Positions 28,658 through 37,470 of a DNA stretch of 64,000 nucleotides are shown piece by piece. Under the pieces are notes generated by a model. That model was given only the letters and a program-made list of their open reading frames with translations, was not told the DNA's origin and made no database searches. Source of the DNA: Acidobacteriota bacterium. Lineage in GTDB: Bacteria; Acidobacteriota; Vicinamibacteria; Vicinamibacterales; SCN-69-37. Each line of letters starts with the position of its first letter. The stretch's first letter is position 1. The DNA lies in contig SHUF01000008.1 of assembly GCA_009694745.1 (NCBI GenBank), forward strand, positions 1-64,000, in the 5' to 3' direction. A program made the translations under genes and the position numbers.

Positions 28658-31600
28658 ATGACCCGCGTACTGCTTCCTCTGTTTCTGGCCGTCTCGACGA
28701 TCGCAGCCGTTGTCGCGCAACAGGGAGCCTTGACCCGGCAGGCCGCCGGCCAGGGCGGCGATCAGTTTCTTGACGGCATCGGCGAGACCAGCCTGGTGGC
28801 CCGATACGTCTTCAACGGCAACACCGAAGACTCGTCGCGGAACCAACTGCATGCGACGATGCGTGGCACCGGTGCGGTGTTCGTTGACGATGGCGGGCGC
28901 CGCGTCCTGCTGCTGACCGGCGCCGGCAGCCACGTGCAACTGCCGTCGGAAGCGTTGGAGGGTGAGGATGCGATCGCCGTGGTTGGGTGGCTCTACCTTC
29001 CCACCCGTGCGACGGGTCCGGTTTTTGATTTTGGCCAGAACATCGACACGCGGTTGTTCGCCGTCGTGGACGCCCAGGGATTCCGCGCCTCAGCGGTGGT
29101 GGGCGGCAAGACGCAGGGAGAGGCTCCGGCCAAACCGCTGGTCGAAAACCAGTGGATTCACTTTGCCGTGGTCCTTGACCCGGCCAGCAAAGTATTGACG
29201 ACGTACATCGATGGCGTACGTGCGGGCCAGGCCACGGAAGTGGCCGTGACGCCGGATCAGTTGGTTCCGCAAGCCCTCTCGACCAATCGCCTGTTCCTCG
29301 GGCGGTCGCAGGACGACAATGCACCGACGCTTCATGGACGCTTCCGCGACGTGCGTCTGTATCGCATCGCGCTTGGTGACGAACCCATCGCCACAATCCG
29401 GCGCAACGCTCTGGCGGCCACGCAGACGGCGCAAGGCGGCCGCGGCCCGGGCGCGGCTCCGCAGATCTCCACTGCCAACATTCCGAAGGAGTCACCGTTC
29501 GCTGCGCGGCTGACCGTGGTGCCGGACATCACGGTGGAGACAACCGTCGGCATGTTGCCGCGGCTACCCGCGTCCATCCCCGCCACGTATGCGGGTGGTG
29601 CGGCTGGTGATGCGCGCGTGATCTGGCCCTCGCCCACCGACAACGCGGCCGTACTGAAGGTCGGCACGTACACCGTGAGCGGTCTGGTGCCCGGCACCCG
29701 CTTCGAACCGAAGGCCACGGTCATCATCAAGGTACCGGTCGGCACCACCATGCCGCCAGACCGCCTGGTGGAAGCGTTCCCGCTCAACCAGGTCGTGCTC
29801 GATCGCGACGCGCAGGGGCGCGACACGCCGTTCATCAAGAACCGCGACAAGTTCCTGCGCGGCCTGACGGCGACCAACCCCGACGCGTTCCTCTACAACT
29901 TCAGGGAGGCGTTTGGGCAACCGCAGCCTGAAGGCACCAGACAGCTCGAAGGATGGGACAACCAGACCACACGGTTGCGCGGGCATGCGAGTGGTCACTA
30001 CCTGACGGCGATCGCGCAGGCGTATGCGAGCACGGGATACGACCCGGCGCTCCAGGCGAAGTTCCTGACGAAGATGAACTACCTGGTGGACACGCTGTAC
30101 GACTTGTCGCACAAGTCCGGCCGGCCCGCGCAGGCGGGCGGGCCGTCTGCTGCGGATCCGAAAGCGGTTCCTGTCGGCCCCGGCCGAGCGAGCTACGATT
30201 CGAACCTCAGGGCCGGCGCCCTTCGCACCGACTATTGGAACTGGGGCACCGGCTTCATCAGTGCCTATCCGCCCGACCAGTTCATCATGCTCGAGCGCGG
30301 CGCCACGTACGGCACGCAGGATAGCCAGATCTGGGCGCCGTACTACACGCTGCACAAGATCCTGGCGGGGCTGCTGGACACGTACGAAGTGGCCGGCAAC
30401 AAGAAGGCGCTTGAAATTGCCCGCGGCATGGGCGGCTGGGTGCAGACCCGGCTGAGCGCGCTGCCGACCGAGACGCGCATCAGCATGTGGAACCGGTACA
30501 TTGCCGGCGAATACGGCGGCATGAACGAAGCGATGGCCCGCCTGTTCAGGCTCACGGGCGAACGCCGCTTCCTCGACACCGCGAAGTTGTTCGACAACAT
30601 CAACTTCTTCTACGGCAATGCGAACCGCGATCACGGCCTGGCCAAGGGCGTGGATACCATCCGCGGCAAACATGCCAACCAGCACATTCCGCAGATCACG
30701 GGCGCGCTCGAGACGTTCCGCAACACGAAAGAACTGCCGTATTACATGATCGCGTCGAATTTCTGGGAGATTGTCAACAGCGGCTATACCTACAGCATTG
30801 GCGGAGTGGCCGGCGCGCGCAATCCGAACAACGCCGAGTGTTTCCCTGTGCAGCCAAACACGCTGTGGGTGAACGGCTTCGCGTCAGGCGGCCAGAACGA
30901 AACCTGTGCCTCGTACAACCTGCTGAAGCTCGACCGGCAGCTCTTCATGTACGACCAGACGGCGAAGTACATGGATCATTACGAGCGCGCGCTGTACAAC
31001 CACATCCTCGCGTCGGTAGCCGAGCAGGACGCCGGCAACACGTATCACGTGCCCCTGAGCCCCGGCGCGCAGAAGCGCTTCGGCAACGCGAACATGGACG
31101 GCTTCACCTGTTGCAACGGCACGGCGCTCGAAAGCCACACCAAACTCCAAGACACGATCTATTTCAGGAGCGCGAACAACTCGGCGCTCTACGTCAACCT
31201 GTTCATCCCGTCCACGCTGACCTGGACCGAACGCAAAGTCACGATTCAGCAAGTCACCGACTTCCCCAACACCGACACGACAACACTTGTGATCAAAGGG
31301 TCGGGCCGGTTTGACGTCAAAGTGCGGGTGCCGGCATGGGCCACGCGCGGTGTCTTCGTGAAGGTCAATGGCCGCGACGAGGCGGTGAAGGCCGCCGCAG
31401 GCAGTTACCTGACGCTCGCGCGCACGTGGCGTGACGGCAACACGATCGAGGTCAGGATGCCCTTTGGGTTCCACCTCGACCACGTGCCGGATCAGCCCAA
31501 CCTGGCGAGCCTGCTCTTCGGCCCGGTCCTGCTGGCCGCCGAAGAGCCGGGGGCGCGCACGGACTGGCGCCCGGTGGTGCTTGACGCGGCCGACATCAGC

Positions 31601-31717
31601 CGGTCAATCACCGGCGACCCCGCCACGCTCCGATTCTCGATTGCCGGCGTGGCGTTCAAGCCGTTCTACGAAACCTACGGCAGGCACTCGGTCTACCTGC
31701 ACGTCACGTTTAGATAA
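28658..31717 (+). CDS. Secreted GH127-type beta-L-arabinofuranosidase with LamG and Ig-like domains
   Basis: The 1019-residue product starts with a signal peptide (LLPLFLAVSTIAAVVAQQ). A LamG/concanavalin-like domain follows (about 45-255: LVARYVFNGNTEDSSRNQLH to GRFRDVRLYRIALGDEP). A bacterial Ig-like segment (about 300-365) precedes a DUF1680/GH127 catalytic module. The GH127 zinc-thiolate site is present: NETCASYN (Glu748, Cys750) and FTCCNG (Cys818, Cys819), in which the second-site cysteine acts as the nucleophile in HypBA1. It likely removes L-arabinofuranose from plant or glycoprotein glycans outside the cell. The N-terminal domain may bind carbohydrate. No transporter gene sits beside it. 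Confidence 0.92.
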   Translation: MTRVLLPLFLAVSTIAAVVAQQGALTRQAAGQGGDQFLDGIGETSLVARYVFNGNTEDSSRNQLHATMRGTGAVFVDDGGRRVLLLTGAGSHVQLPSEALEGEDAIAVVGWLYLPTRATGPVFDFGQNIDTRLFAVVDAQGFRASAVVGGKTQGEAPAKPLVENQWIHFAVVLDPASKVLTTYIDGVRAGQATEVAVTPDQLVPQALSTNRLFLGRSQDDNAPTLHGRFRDVRLYRIALGDEPIATIRRNALAATQTAQGGRGPGAAPQISTANIPKESPFAARLTVVPDITVETTVGMLPRLPASIPATYAGGAAGDARVIWPSPTDNAAVLKVGTYTVSGLVPGTRFEPKATVIIKVPVGTTMPPDRLVEAFPLNQVVLDRDAQGRDTPFIKNRDKFLRGLTATNPDAFLYNFREAFGQPQPEGTRQLEGWDNQTTRLRGHASGHYLTAIAQAYASTGYDPALQAKFLTKMNYLVDTLYDLSHKSGRPAQAGGPSAADPKAVPVGPGRASYDSNLRAGALRTDYWNWGTGFISAYPPDQFIMLERGATYGTQDSQIWAPYYTLHKILAGLLDTYEVAGNKKALEIARGMGGWVQTRLSALPTETRISMWNRYIAGEYGGMNEAMARLFRLTGERRFLDTAKLFDNINFFYGNANRDHGLAKGVDTIRGKHANQHIPQITGALETFRNTKELPYYMIASNFWEIVNSGYTYSIGGVAGARNPNNAECFPVQPNTLWVNGFASGGQNETCASYNLLKLDRQLFMYDQTAKYMDHYERALYNHILASVAEQDAGNTYHVPLSPGAQKRFGNANMDGFTCCNGTALESHTKLQDTIYFRSANNSALYVNLFIPSTLTWTERKVTIQQVTDFPNTDTTTLVIKGSGRFDVKVRVPAWATRGVFVKVNGRDEAVKAAAGSYLTLARTWRDGNTIEVRMPFGFHLDHVPDQPNLASLLFGPVLLAAEEPGARTDWRPVVLDAADISRSITGDPATLRFSIAGVAFKPFYETYGRHSVYLHVTFR

Positions 31718-31727
31718 CGCGCTCGTC

Positions 31728-31766
31728 GTCCAGGGTCCAGGGTCCAGGGTCCAGGGTCCAGAGTCC
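31728..31766. repeat. TCCAGGG heptamer tandem array
   Basis: Five heptamer copies (GTCCAGG, the last with A for G) follow the stop of the GH127 gene by 10 bases. It belongs to the same repeat family as 14054-14084 and 45989-46020. All arrays have the same plus-strand orientation in this window. Confidence 0.85.
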
Positions 31767-31810
31767 TCCGAACGTAGCGCGGCCTGATCCTCAAGGCCGC
31801 AGAACTGCAT

Positions 31811-32461
31811 TCAGCGTGCCGTGACTTTCACCACGTCAAGGCGCAGCATCTGCCCGTCCAGTGGTTTGGCGGTGACGCCCGCGATGATCTGCATGCGGTC
31901 GGCGCGATCGGGTTCGGCGTTGTCCATCTGCCGGTCGTTGCCATCGACCACGCGCACCGTGACCGTCGCGCCTGCGGCCATCGGAACGGTGACCTCGAAG
32001 TCTTCCTTGTAGATTGTGTGGCTGACCTTCGGGTAGTGATTCAGCCAGTACGTCTGCTTCGGTTCCGACACCTCGATGTGCCAGGCCGACCAGTCGCGCG
32101 CCCGGATGGTACCGCCCACCTGGTAGTACGGATGCGCCGCGTCCGGCGTCTCCGCTCCCACGATCGTCGTTGGTTCAAAGAGACCACGCACCCGCAGGCG
32201 TACGTCGTAGACGCTGCCCGCCTTGCCGCCCACCGTGACTGGTTTCTCGATCAGTTGTGCGTGAATGCACGTATCAGGTTGCGGCAAATACTCAGCCGTG
32301 CACACGTCGTGCATGAACAACTGATGCAGGCCTTTGGCCACGCCGCTAGGGTCACCCGACGGGACAACCTGTCCGGAAACAGAAGCCAGCCCAAGGCCAA
32401 CGAGCAAGACGGGGAAGATCAGCACGGCAAGACGCGAACGACGCGAGGTGAAGTGAGACAT
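31811..32461 (-). CDS. Secreted protein of unknown function
   Basis: The start is taken at MSHFTSRRSRLAVLIF, which begins a signal peptide ending near GLASVSGQ; an upstream TTG is also in frame and could be used. The product is 216 residues. The mature part is beta-rich with landmarks DVCTAEYLPQPDTCIHAQL (two Cys, possibly a disulfide), VYDVRLRVRGLFEPTTIVG, and WSAWHIEVSEPKQTYWLNHY. The C-terminus VKVTAR ends in strands. I do not recognise the family; the fold may be an Ig-like secreted domain. It follows the PQQ dehydrogenase gene directly on the same strand. Confidence 0.65.
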   Translation of the reverse strand: MSHFTSRRSRLAVLIFPVLLVGLGLASVSGQVVPSGDPSGVAKGLHQLFMHDVCTAEYLPQPDTCIHAQLIEKPVTVGGKAGSVYDVRLRVRGLFEPTTIVGAETPDAAHPYYQVGGTIRARDWSAWHIEVSEPKQTYWLNHYPKVSHTIYKEDFEVTVPMAAGATVTVRVVDGNDRQMDNAEPDRADRMQIIAGVTAKPLDGQMLRLDVVKVTAR

Positions 32462-32493
32462 TCGCAAGAGACTGGGCGATTCGGCGACCGGAG

Positions 32494-34518
32494 TCAAGGG
32501 AGTCGGCGTAGCGCAGGGCGGACGGCGCGCGCGGCCACCGTCGGCAACGCAAAGGCCACCACGTAATCGCCGAGGGTAGAGCCCAGCCCCGCATGTCCGC
32601 CTGCGGCAATGACGACAAGCTGACGGCCGCCGTGCCGCACCCGATAGGTCATCGGCGTGGCTTGCGCCGACGCTGGAAGGTCACGCTCCCACAGCAACTG
32701 TCCCGTGGTGAGGTCGAAGGCGCGAAAGCGGGAATCGAGCGCCGCCGCGATGAATACCACGCCGCCCGTGACGAGCGGACCACCAAGGTTCGGGGACCCC
32801 CAAAATTTTGGTGTCGGAAACCAGGTGATGTCGCGAAGCCCGCCGAGCGGCGTCTCCCACCGCACCGCGCCAGTCTGAAGATCAACCGCGTGCAGCATGC
32901 CCCACGGTGGCGCAATGCACGGCACACCGAGTGGCGAGACGAGGGGTTCACGTTTAACCACGTACGGAGCCGGCGCCTGCCGCGCCAGCGACATCTTCGC
33001 GTTGGGGTCCACCACCGACGCCCCTGCATCAGCCACAGGGATCAGGGTGGTCACCATGGGCACATTGTTAGTGTTGGTCAGCAGAAGGCCGCTCGACGCA
33101 TCAAATGCCACGCCTCCCCATTCCATGCCACCAAGAAAGCCAGGAATGACCACGCTGCCACGCAGACTTGGTGGGGTGTAGACGCCCTCGGACCGCAGCC
33201 CCAACAGCTTCGAGCGGCACGCCGCGCGATCGAATGGCGTCAGCCCCCACGCGTCGAGCGGACCGAATGACTGGGGCGACAGCGATCGCGGCAGTACCGG
33301 GAATGGCTGCGTGGGCGATGCCGTTTCTCCTGGGACGTCGCTGGCCGGCACTGCCCGTTCAACGACGGGGAACAGCGGCTCACCGGTTTCGCGATGAAGT
33401 ACGAAGATGTGCCCCGTCTTGGTCGCCTGCGCTACGGCCGGCACCGCCACTCCGTTGCGAGTGACGGTGATGAGTGCGGGCGGTGTGGGCAGGTCGTAGT
33501 CCCAGAGGTCGTGGTGCACCACCTGGAAGTGCCAGACCTTTTCGCCCGTCGAGCCCCGCAGGGCCACGATCGAGTTCGCGTACAAATTGTTGCCGGGCCG
33601 AAACCCGCCCCAGTGATCGGGGCTGGCACTGCCGGTGGGGACAAACACCAGATCGCGCGCCTCATCAGCCACAAGCGTCGCCCACGCGTTCGCAGCGCCG
33701 GTGGCGACGATGGCCTCGCCGATTTTTTCTCCGGGCAGCGTGGAGAGCGGCTCCCACTTCCACAGCAGCTTCCCGGTGCGGGCATCAACACCGCGGAGCA
33801 GACCGCTCGGCGAATTCGCGAACTGGCTGTCGAAGATGGACGAGCCGACCACGACCACATCACCCACCACGGTCGGCGGCGCCGTCTGTTTATAGATGTG
33901 GCGCTTGCTTTCGATATGCGCCACGTCCCCACCCAGATCGATTTCGCCTGCCGCGCCAAAGTCCATGCACCGCAGTCCGGTTCTGGCATCGAGGGCGAAG
34001 AGGCGCGCGTCGAAGGCGGCGAAGAAGATGCGGCGGCTGCACGGCTCACTCGGGGGCTGCCGCCGGTCCAGCCACGAAGACACCCCGCGCGACGTGGTCA
34101 TGCCCTGCCGGGCGTTGTCCCGATCGAGGTGCGCGTCGAAGACCCACAGGCGGGTGCCGGTTTCGGCATCGATCGCGTGGACACGGCTGAAAGGAGAAGA
34201 GACAAAGAGGATGCCGTCCACCATGACGGGCGTCGCCTCGAATGCGCTTCCTGCGGTGTCACCATGACCGTCGTCGACATCCCCGGTCTGATACGTCCAC
34301 GCGATCTCGAGACCGCTGACGCGTGCAGGTGTGATGTCGCCCAGCGGCGAGGCGTGAGTGGCACCCACACCGTCAGCGGTGGGCCAGTCGGCGACCGCAC
34401 CGTCAGGCAGCGTGGATGACCAGGCACGGGCCGGTGGCGGCGCACTGAAGCTGCCAACCCACGCGACACAGACGAACAGGGCACACGCGAAGATTTGGCC
34501 CCCCCGCCGCTCCGTCAT
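32494..34518 (-). CDS. PQQ-dependent dehydrogenase (quinoprotein glucose/alcohol dehydrogenase type)
   Basis: The ATG at 34518 starts a signal peptide (FACALFVCVAWVGSFSAPPP); 61 further upstream codons are open but belong to an ABC permease remnant. The 674-residue product is an eight-bladed PQQ propeller with repeated W-type motifs such as GTRLWVFDAHLDRDN, GKLLWKWEPLS, GEKVWHFQVVHHDLWDYDLP and GAVRWETPLGG. The family oxidises sugars or alcohols in the periplasm and passes electrons to quinone or a cytochrome. The lack of the five-helix anchor of membrane glucose dehydrogenase suggests a soluble enzyme. No PQQ synthesis gene is near. It is followed by a secreted protein gene. Confidence 0.9.
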   Translation of the reverse strand: MTERRGGQIFACALFVCVAWVGSFSAPPPARAWSSTLPDGAVADWPTADGVGATHASPLGDITPARVSGLEIAWTYQTGDVDDGHGDTAGSAFEATPVMVDGILFVSSPFSRVHAIDAETGTRLWVFDAHLDRDNARQGMTTSRGVSSWLDRRQPPSEPCSRRIFFAAFDARLFALDARTGLRCMDFGAAGEIDLGGDVAHIESKRHIYKQTAPPTVVGDVVVVGSSIFDSQFANSPSGLLRGVDARTGKLLWKWEPLSTLPGEKIGEAIVATGAANAWATLVADEARDLVFVPTGSASPDHWGGFRPGNNLYANSIVALRGSTGEKVWHFQVVHHDLWDYDLPTPPALITVTRNGVAVPAVAQATKTGHIFVLHRETGEPLFPVVERAVPASDVPGETASPTQPFPVLPRSLSPQSFGPLDAWGLTPFDRAACRSKLLGLRSEGVYTPPSLRGSVVIPGFLGGMEWGGVAFDASSGLLLTNTNNVPMVTTLIPVADAGASVVDPNAKMSLARQAPAPYVVKREPLVSPLGVPCIAPPWGMLHAVDLQTGAVRWETPLGGLRDITWFPTPKFWGSPNLGGPLVTGGVVFIAAALDSRFRAFDLTTGQLLWERDLPASAQATPMTYRVRHGGRQLVVIAAGGHAGLGSTLGDYVVAFALPTVAARAVRPALRRLP

Positions 34519-34552
34519 CCTGATGCGCACGACGCACTGTAGCAGGCCCTGA

Positions 34553-34915
34553 TCAGCGCCGGAGGCTGATGATCGGGTCGATGCGTGAGGCCCGGCAGGC
34601 TGGAATCCACGCGGCCATGAAGCTGACCACAGCGAGTATTGCTGCGACGCCGAGATAAGCAGACGGATCAGCCGGCGTGACCTGAAACAGCAGCGCGGCA
34701 ACCCCGCGCGACAACCACCACGCGACCGGCAGCCCCAGCGCGAGTCCGATCAGCAAGTGTCGCCAAGCCAGCGCCATGCGCACACTGATTTCGCGCGTCT
34801 GCTGCGCGACGAACGACGCCATGACTGCATAGACAGCCAAGCCACCGTTGAATCGCCGCACTGCGGTGATTCGTTGCACGGCCGCGTCAGCCACGAAGGG
34901 ACGTTCGTCGTACAT
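34553..34915 (-). pseudogene. MacB/FtsX-type ABC permease remnant
   Basis: A 120-codon frame retains only the C-terminal end of a permease of the ADOP/MacB kind: QQTREISVRMALAWRHLLIG, LSRGVAALLFQVTPADPSAY and WIPACRASRIDPIISLRR, the usual finish of these proteins. Even inside the piece there are gaps relative to the family, for example after MALA and after RRFNGGLAVY. The ATP-binding partner and the first 600 or more residues are missing. It is not expected to be functional. It lies between a PQQ dehydrogenase and an ATPase gene with an AT-rich promoter region. Confidence 0.7.
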
Positions 34916-34948
34916 TTTTTTACATGTCCAAATTACTCACTTGTATTT

Positions 34949-34975
34949 TTGACACCTAGGCAAAATAGTCATACT
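34949..34975 (+). promoter_or_regulatory. Possible promoter of the ATPase gene
   Basis: A perfect TTGACA at 34949-34954 lies in an AT-rich patch (about 34905-34975) unlike the surrounding GC-rich DNA. CATACT (34970-34975) could be the -10 box at 15 bases spacing, shorter than ideal. The ATG of the DUF4143-type gene follows nine bases after it, so a leaderless or very short leader transcript is implied. Confidence 0.35.
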
Positions 34976-34983
34976 CTGGCGCC

Positions 34984-36102
34984 ATGGCACTCCATGGGCG
35001 CTACCTGTTGCCCCAAGTCAAGAAAGACCTCACCCGGAAGATGGTCTTTGTTTCCGGCCCACGACAGGTCGGCAAGACCACCATGGCGCGGGCCCTGCCC
35101 GGCGGAAAGACGGGGTATCTCACCTGGGACGACGCGGAGGACCGTGAGCGGATCCTCAGGCAGCAGTTGCCGTCATCCACCCTGTGGATCTTCGACGAAT
35201 TGCACAAGTACCGGCAGTGGCGCAACTACCTGAAGGGACTGTACGACAAACGACGGGCGCGCCAGCGCATCCTCGTCACCGGGAGCGGCCGCCTCGACTT
35301 CTATCGATTCGGCGGCGACTCGCTCCAGGGCCGCTACCACCTCCTGCGGCTGCACCCGTTGTCGGTGGCCGAACTGCGCCTGAAGTCTCAGGCCGACCTT
35401 GGCGACCTGCTCACGCTCGGAGGCTTTCCCGAGCCGTTTTGGCGCAGCTCCGAAGTGGAGGCCCGCCGCTGGTCGCGCGACTATCGGACGCGCCTTATCC
35501 GGGAGGACGTCGCCGACCTGGAGCGGCTGAATGACCTGGGGCATCTCGAACTCCTCATGCTGCGGCTGCCCGATCTCACCGGGTCGCCCCTGTCGATCAA
35601 TGCCGTTCGCGAAGATCTGCAGGTGGCGCACAAGACGGTGGCCAATTGGCTCGACGTTCTCGAACGGCTGTATGCGATTTTCAGGCTCTCCCCGTTCGGC
35701 GCGCCGCGCATTCGTGCGGTCAAGAAAGAGCAGAAGCACTACCACTGGGACTGGACACTCGTGCAGGCCCCCGGTGCCCGCTTCGAGAACCTGGTGGCCT
35801 CACACCTCCTCAAGTGGGTGCATTTTCGGCAGGACACCGAAGGGCGTGACGTTGACCTTCGCTATTTCCGGGACCACGATCGTCGCGAGGTGGACTTCGT
35901 CGTGGTTGAAGGCCGCACCCCGGTGCTGATGGTGGAATGCAAACTCGACGACGCGCCCGTGGATCCCGGTCTGCGGTACCTCAAAACCAGGTTTCCCGCG
36001 TGCGATGCGTGGCAGATCCACGCGAAAGGCACCAAGGACTACCAGACGGCCGAGGGCATCCGTGTGGCACCGGCCGTGACGCTGCTGGAAACCCTAGCCT
36101 GA
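34984..36102 (+). CDS. AAA-type ATPase with DUF4143 C-terminal domain
   Basis: The 372-residue product shows the usual three parts. First is a P-loop AAA domain (VFVSGPRQVGKTTMARALPG with Walker A, STLWIFDELHK with Walker B). Next is a winged-helix middle (LQVAHKTVANWLDVLERLYA). Last is a nuclease-like C-terminal fold (HDRREVDFVVVEGRTPVLMVE, PD-(D/E)XK style EVD...VECK). These DUF4143/DUF4143-like ATPases are widespread, often horizontally transferred, and their cellular role is unsettled; some look like toxin-like or defence-related modules. An AT-rich upstream patch and the neighbouring dead permease support recent gene exchange here. No partner gene is adjacent. Confidence 0.88.
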   Translation: MALHGRYLLPQVKKDLTRKMVFVSGPRQVGKTTMARALPGGKTGYLTWDDAEDRERILRQQLPSSTLWIFDELHKYRQWRNYLKGLYDKRRARQRILVTGSGRLDFYRFGGDSLQGRYHLLRLHPLSVAELRLKSQADLGDLLTLGGFPEPFWRSSEVEARRWSRDYRTRLIREDVADLERLNDLGHLELLMLRLPDLTGSPLSINAVREDLQVAHKTVANWLDVLERLYAIFRLSPFGAPRIRAVKKEQKHYHWDWTLVQAPGARFENLVASHLLKWVHFRQDTEGRDVDLRYFRDHDRREVDFVVVEGRTPVLMVECKLDDAPVDPGLRYLKTRFPACDAWQIHAKGTKDYQTAEGIRVAPAVTLLETLA

Positions 36103-36113
36103 CGTCTCCGTGT

Positions 36114-36697
36114 TTATCCCCTGAGCTTGCCGAGCATCTCCATGATGTCGTCAAGGGGATTGCCGTCGCCGTCAAGGTCGAGCATCGACGCGATGCCGCC
36201 GCCAGACTTCCGACCGCCACCCGACGCGTTGGCACCGAGCAGGCCGCCCAGCAAGTCGCCCAGCCCACCGCTCATCGAAGACGGCATGACGCTCCCTCCA
36301 CTGCCTTGCTGCTTCGAAATGACACCGCCGACAAGCATCGGCAACATCTTCTTGAGCAGCGACGGATCGAGTCCTGACTGCGACGCCGCGTTCTGTGCGA
36401 CCGCGCGGCCACGTCTTTCGATCCAAAGATCTGGCCGAGCACGTCGTTGCCGCGCGCCACATTGGTCGGCTGCGCGCCCAACACGTCGTCCATCAAGCCC
36501 CCACCACCAAACTGACTGAGCAATCCTCCGAGGCCTTCCAGGCCCGACGTTTGCGCGTTCGCCTGTTTCTTGAATCCTCCCAGGATGGCGGGCGCGAGTG
36601 CCTCGGCACCACTGGCCACTTGGGTCTCGCTCACACCGAGTTCGCGAGCTATCGACTGAAGTCCGCCGATCTGGGCGAGAATGTCTGTGATCTGCAT
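36114..36697 (-). pseudogene. DUF937 protein disrupted by one frameshift
   Basis: The start at 36697 reads MQITDILAQIGGLQSIAREL and GGLLSQFGGGGLMDDVLG, the DUF937 N-terminal pattern. Near 36405 the frame is lost. In the neighbouring frame sense goes on (VAQNAASQSGLDPSLLKKML, then GGLGDLLGGLLGANASGGGR) to the stop at 36114. One missing base at a GGCCGCGCGG stretch would restore a normal protein of about 194 residues. This may be a sequencing error rather than decay, because both halves are otherwise well conserved. DUF937 (YidB-like) function is unknown. The start is 23 bases from the divergent RNase H start. Confidence 0.65.
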
Positions 36698-36720
36698 AAC
36701 GTCTCTTCTACAATCGCTTG

Positions 36721-37470
36721 ATGCCTGTCGTTCCCGCAGCTTCAAGCCGCACCGTTATCTTCTGCGATGGCGCCACGAAACAAAACCCTGGTCCCGGCGG
36801 CTGGGGCGCGGTGGTGGTGACGCCGGATGGCCGGGTGACCGAACTGGGCGGCGCCATGTCCCACACCACCAACAATCGAATGGAGTTGACCGCGGCCATC
36901 AGCGCCCTCGAACGCGTGCAGTCGGTCGGCGGCCCACTGGACGTGTATACAGACTCCACCTACGTCATCAAAGGTATCCGCGAGTGGATCTGGGCGTGGC
37001 GACGCCGCGGATGGAAAACCGTTGAAGGCAATGACGTGCTCAACCGGGATCTGTGGGAAGTGATGTCGGCACTGGTCCAGGCGCGCGGCACCTCTGCCAT
37101 CGAATGGCACTATGTCCGAGGGCACGTGGGCACGCCCGGCAATGAACGGTGTGACGCCATTGCCGACGGCCTCGCCCGGCACACTGACGTGCGACTGTAC
37201 TCGGGGCCACTGGCCGCCTACGACGTGGACATTCTCGATGTGCCCACCGACACCGCGGTGCCGGCTCGCAGTTCCGGCCCGCGTAAGGAGAAGGTCGCTG
37301 CGCATTCGTACGTCAGCGTGGTGGACGGCCGGCCGACGCGTCACGCCACCTGGGCCGAGTGCGAACGCTACGTGAAGGGCCGCTCGGGAGCCAAGTTCAA
37401 GAAGTCCATCAGCGCGGCCGATGAAGCGGCCATCCTCCGAAGCTGGAACGTCGATCCTCTGGATCTCTGA
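36721..37470 (+). CDS. rnhA: RNase HI with a C-terminal hybrid-binding (viroplasmin-like) domain
   Basis: RNase HI cleaves RNA in RNA-DNA hybrids. The 249-residue product has the catalytic domain in residues 10-150 with the D-E-D-D residues: IFCDGATKQNPGPGGWGAV (Asp16), NRMELTAAI (Glu), YTDSTYVI (Asp) and GNERCDAIADGLA (Asp). After a linker comes SYVSVVDGRPTRHATWAECE and KGRSGAKFKKSISA, the hybrid-binding domain of eukaryotic RNase H1 and caulimovirus viroplasmin. In eukaryotic RNase H1 this domain is N-terminal; here it is C-terminal. The length exceeds the usual 150-160 residues of bacterial RNase HI because of this addition. The ATG follows an alternative in-frame TTG by one codon. Confidence 0.9.
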   Translation: MPVVPAASSRTVIFCDGATKQNPGPGGWGAVVVTPDGRVTELGGAMSHTTNNRMELTAAISALERVQSVGGPLDVYTDSTYVIKGIREWIWAWRRRGWKTVEGNDVLNRDLWEVMSALVQARGTSAIEWHYVRGHVGTPGNERCDAIADGLARHTDVRLYSGPLAAYDVDILDVPTDTAVPARSSGPRKEKVAAHSYVSVVDGRPTRHATWAECERYVKGRSGAKFKKSISAADEAAILRSWNVDPLDL

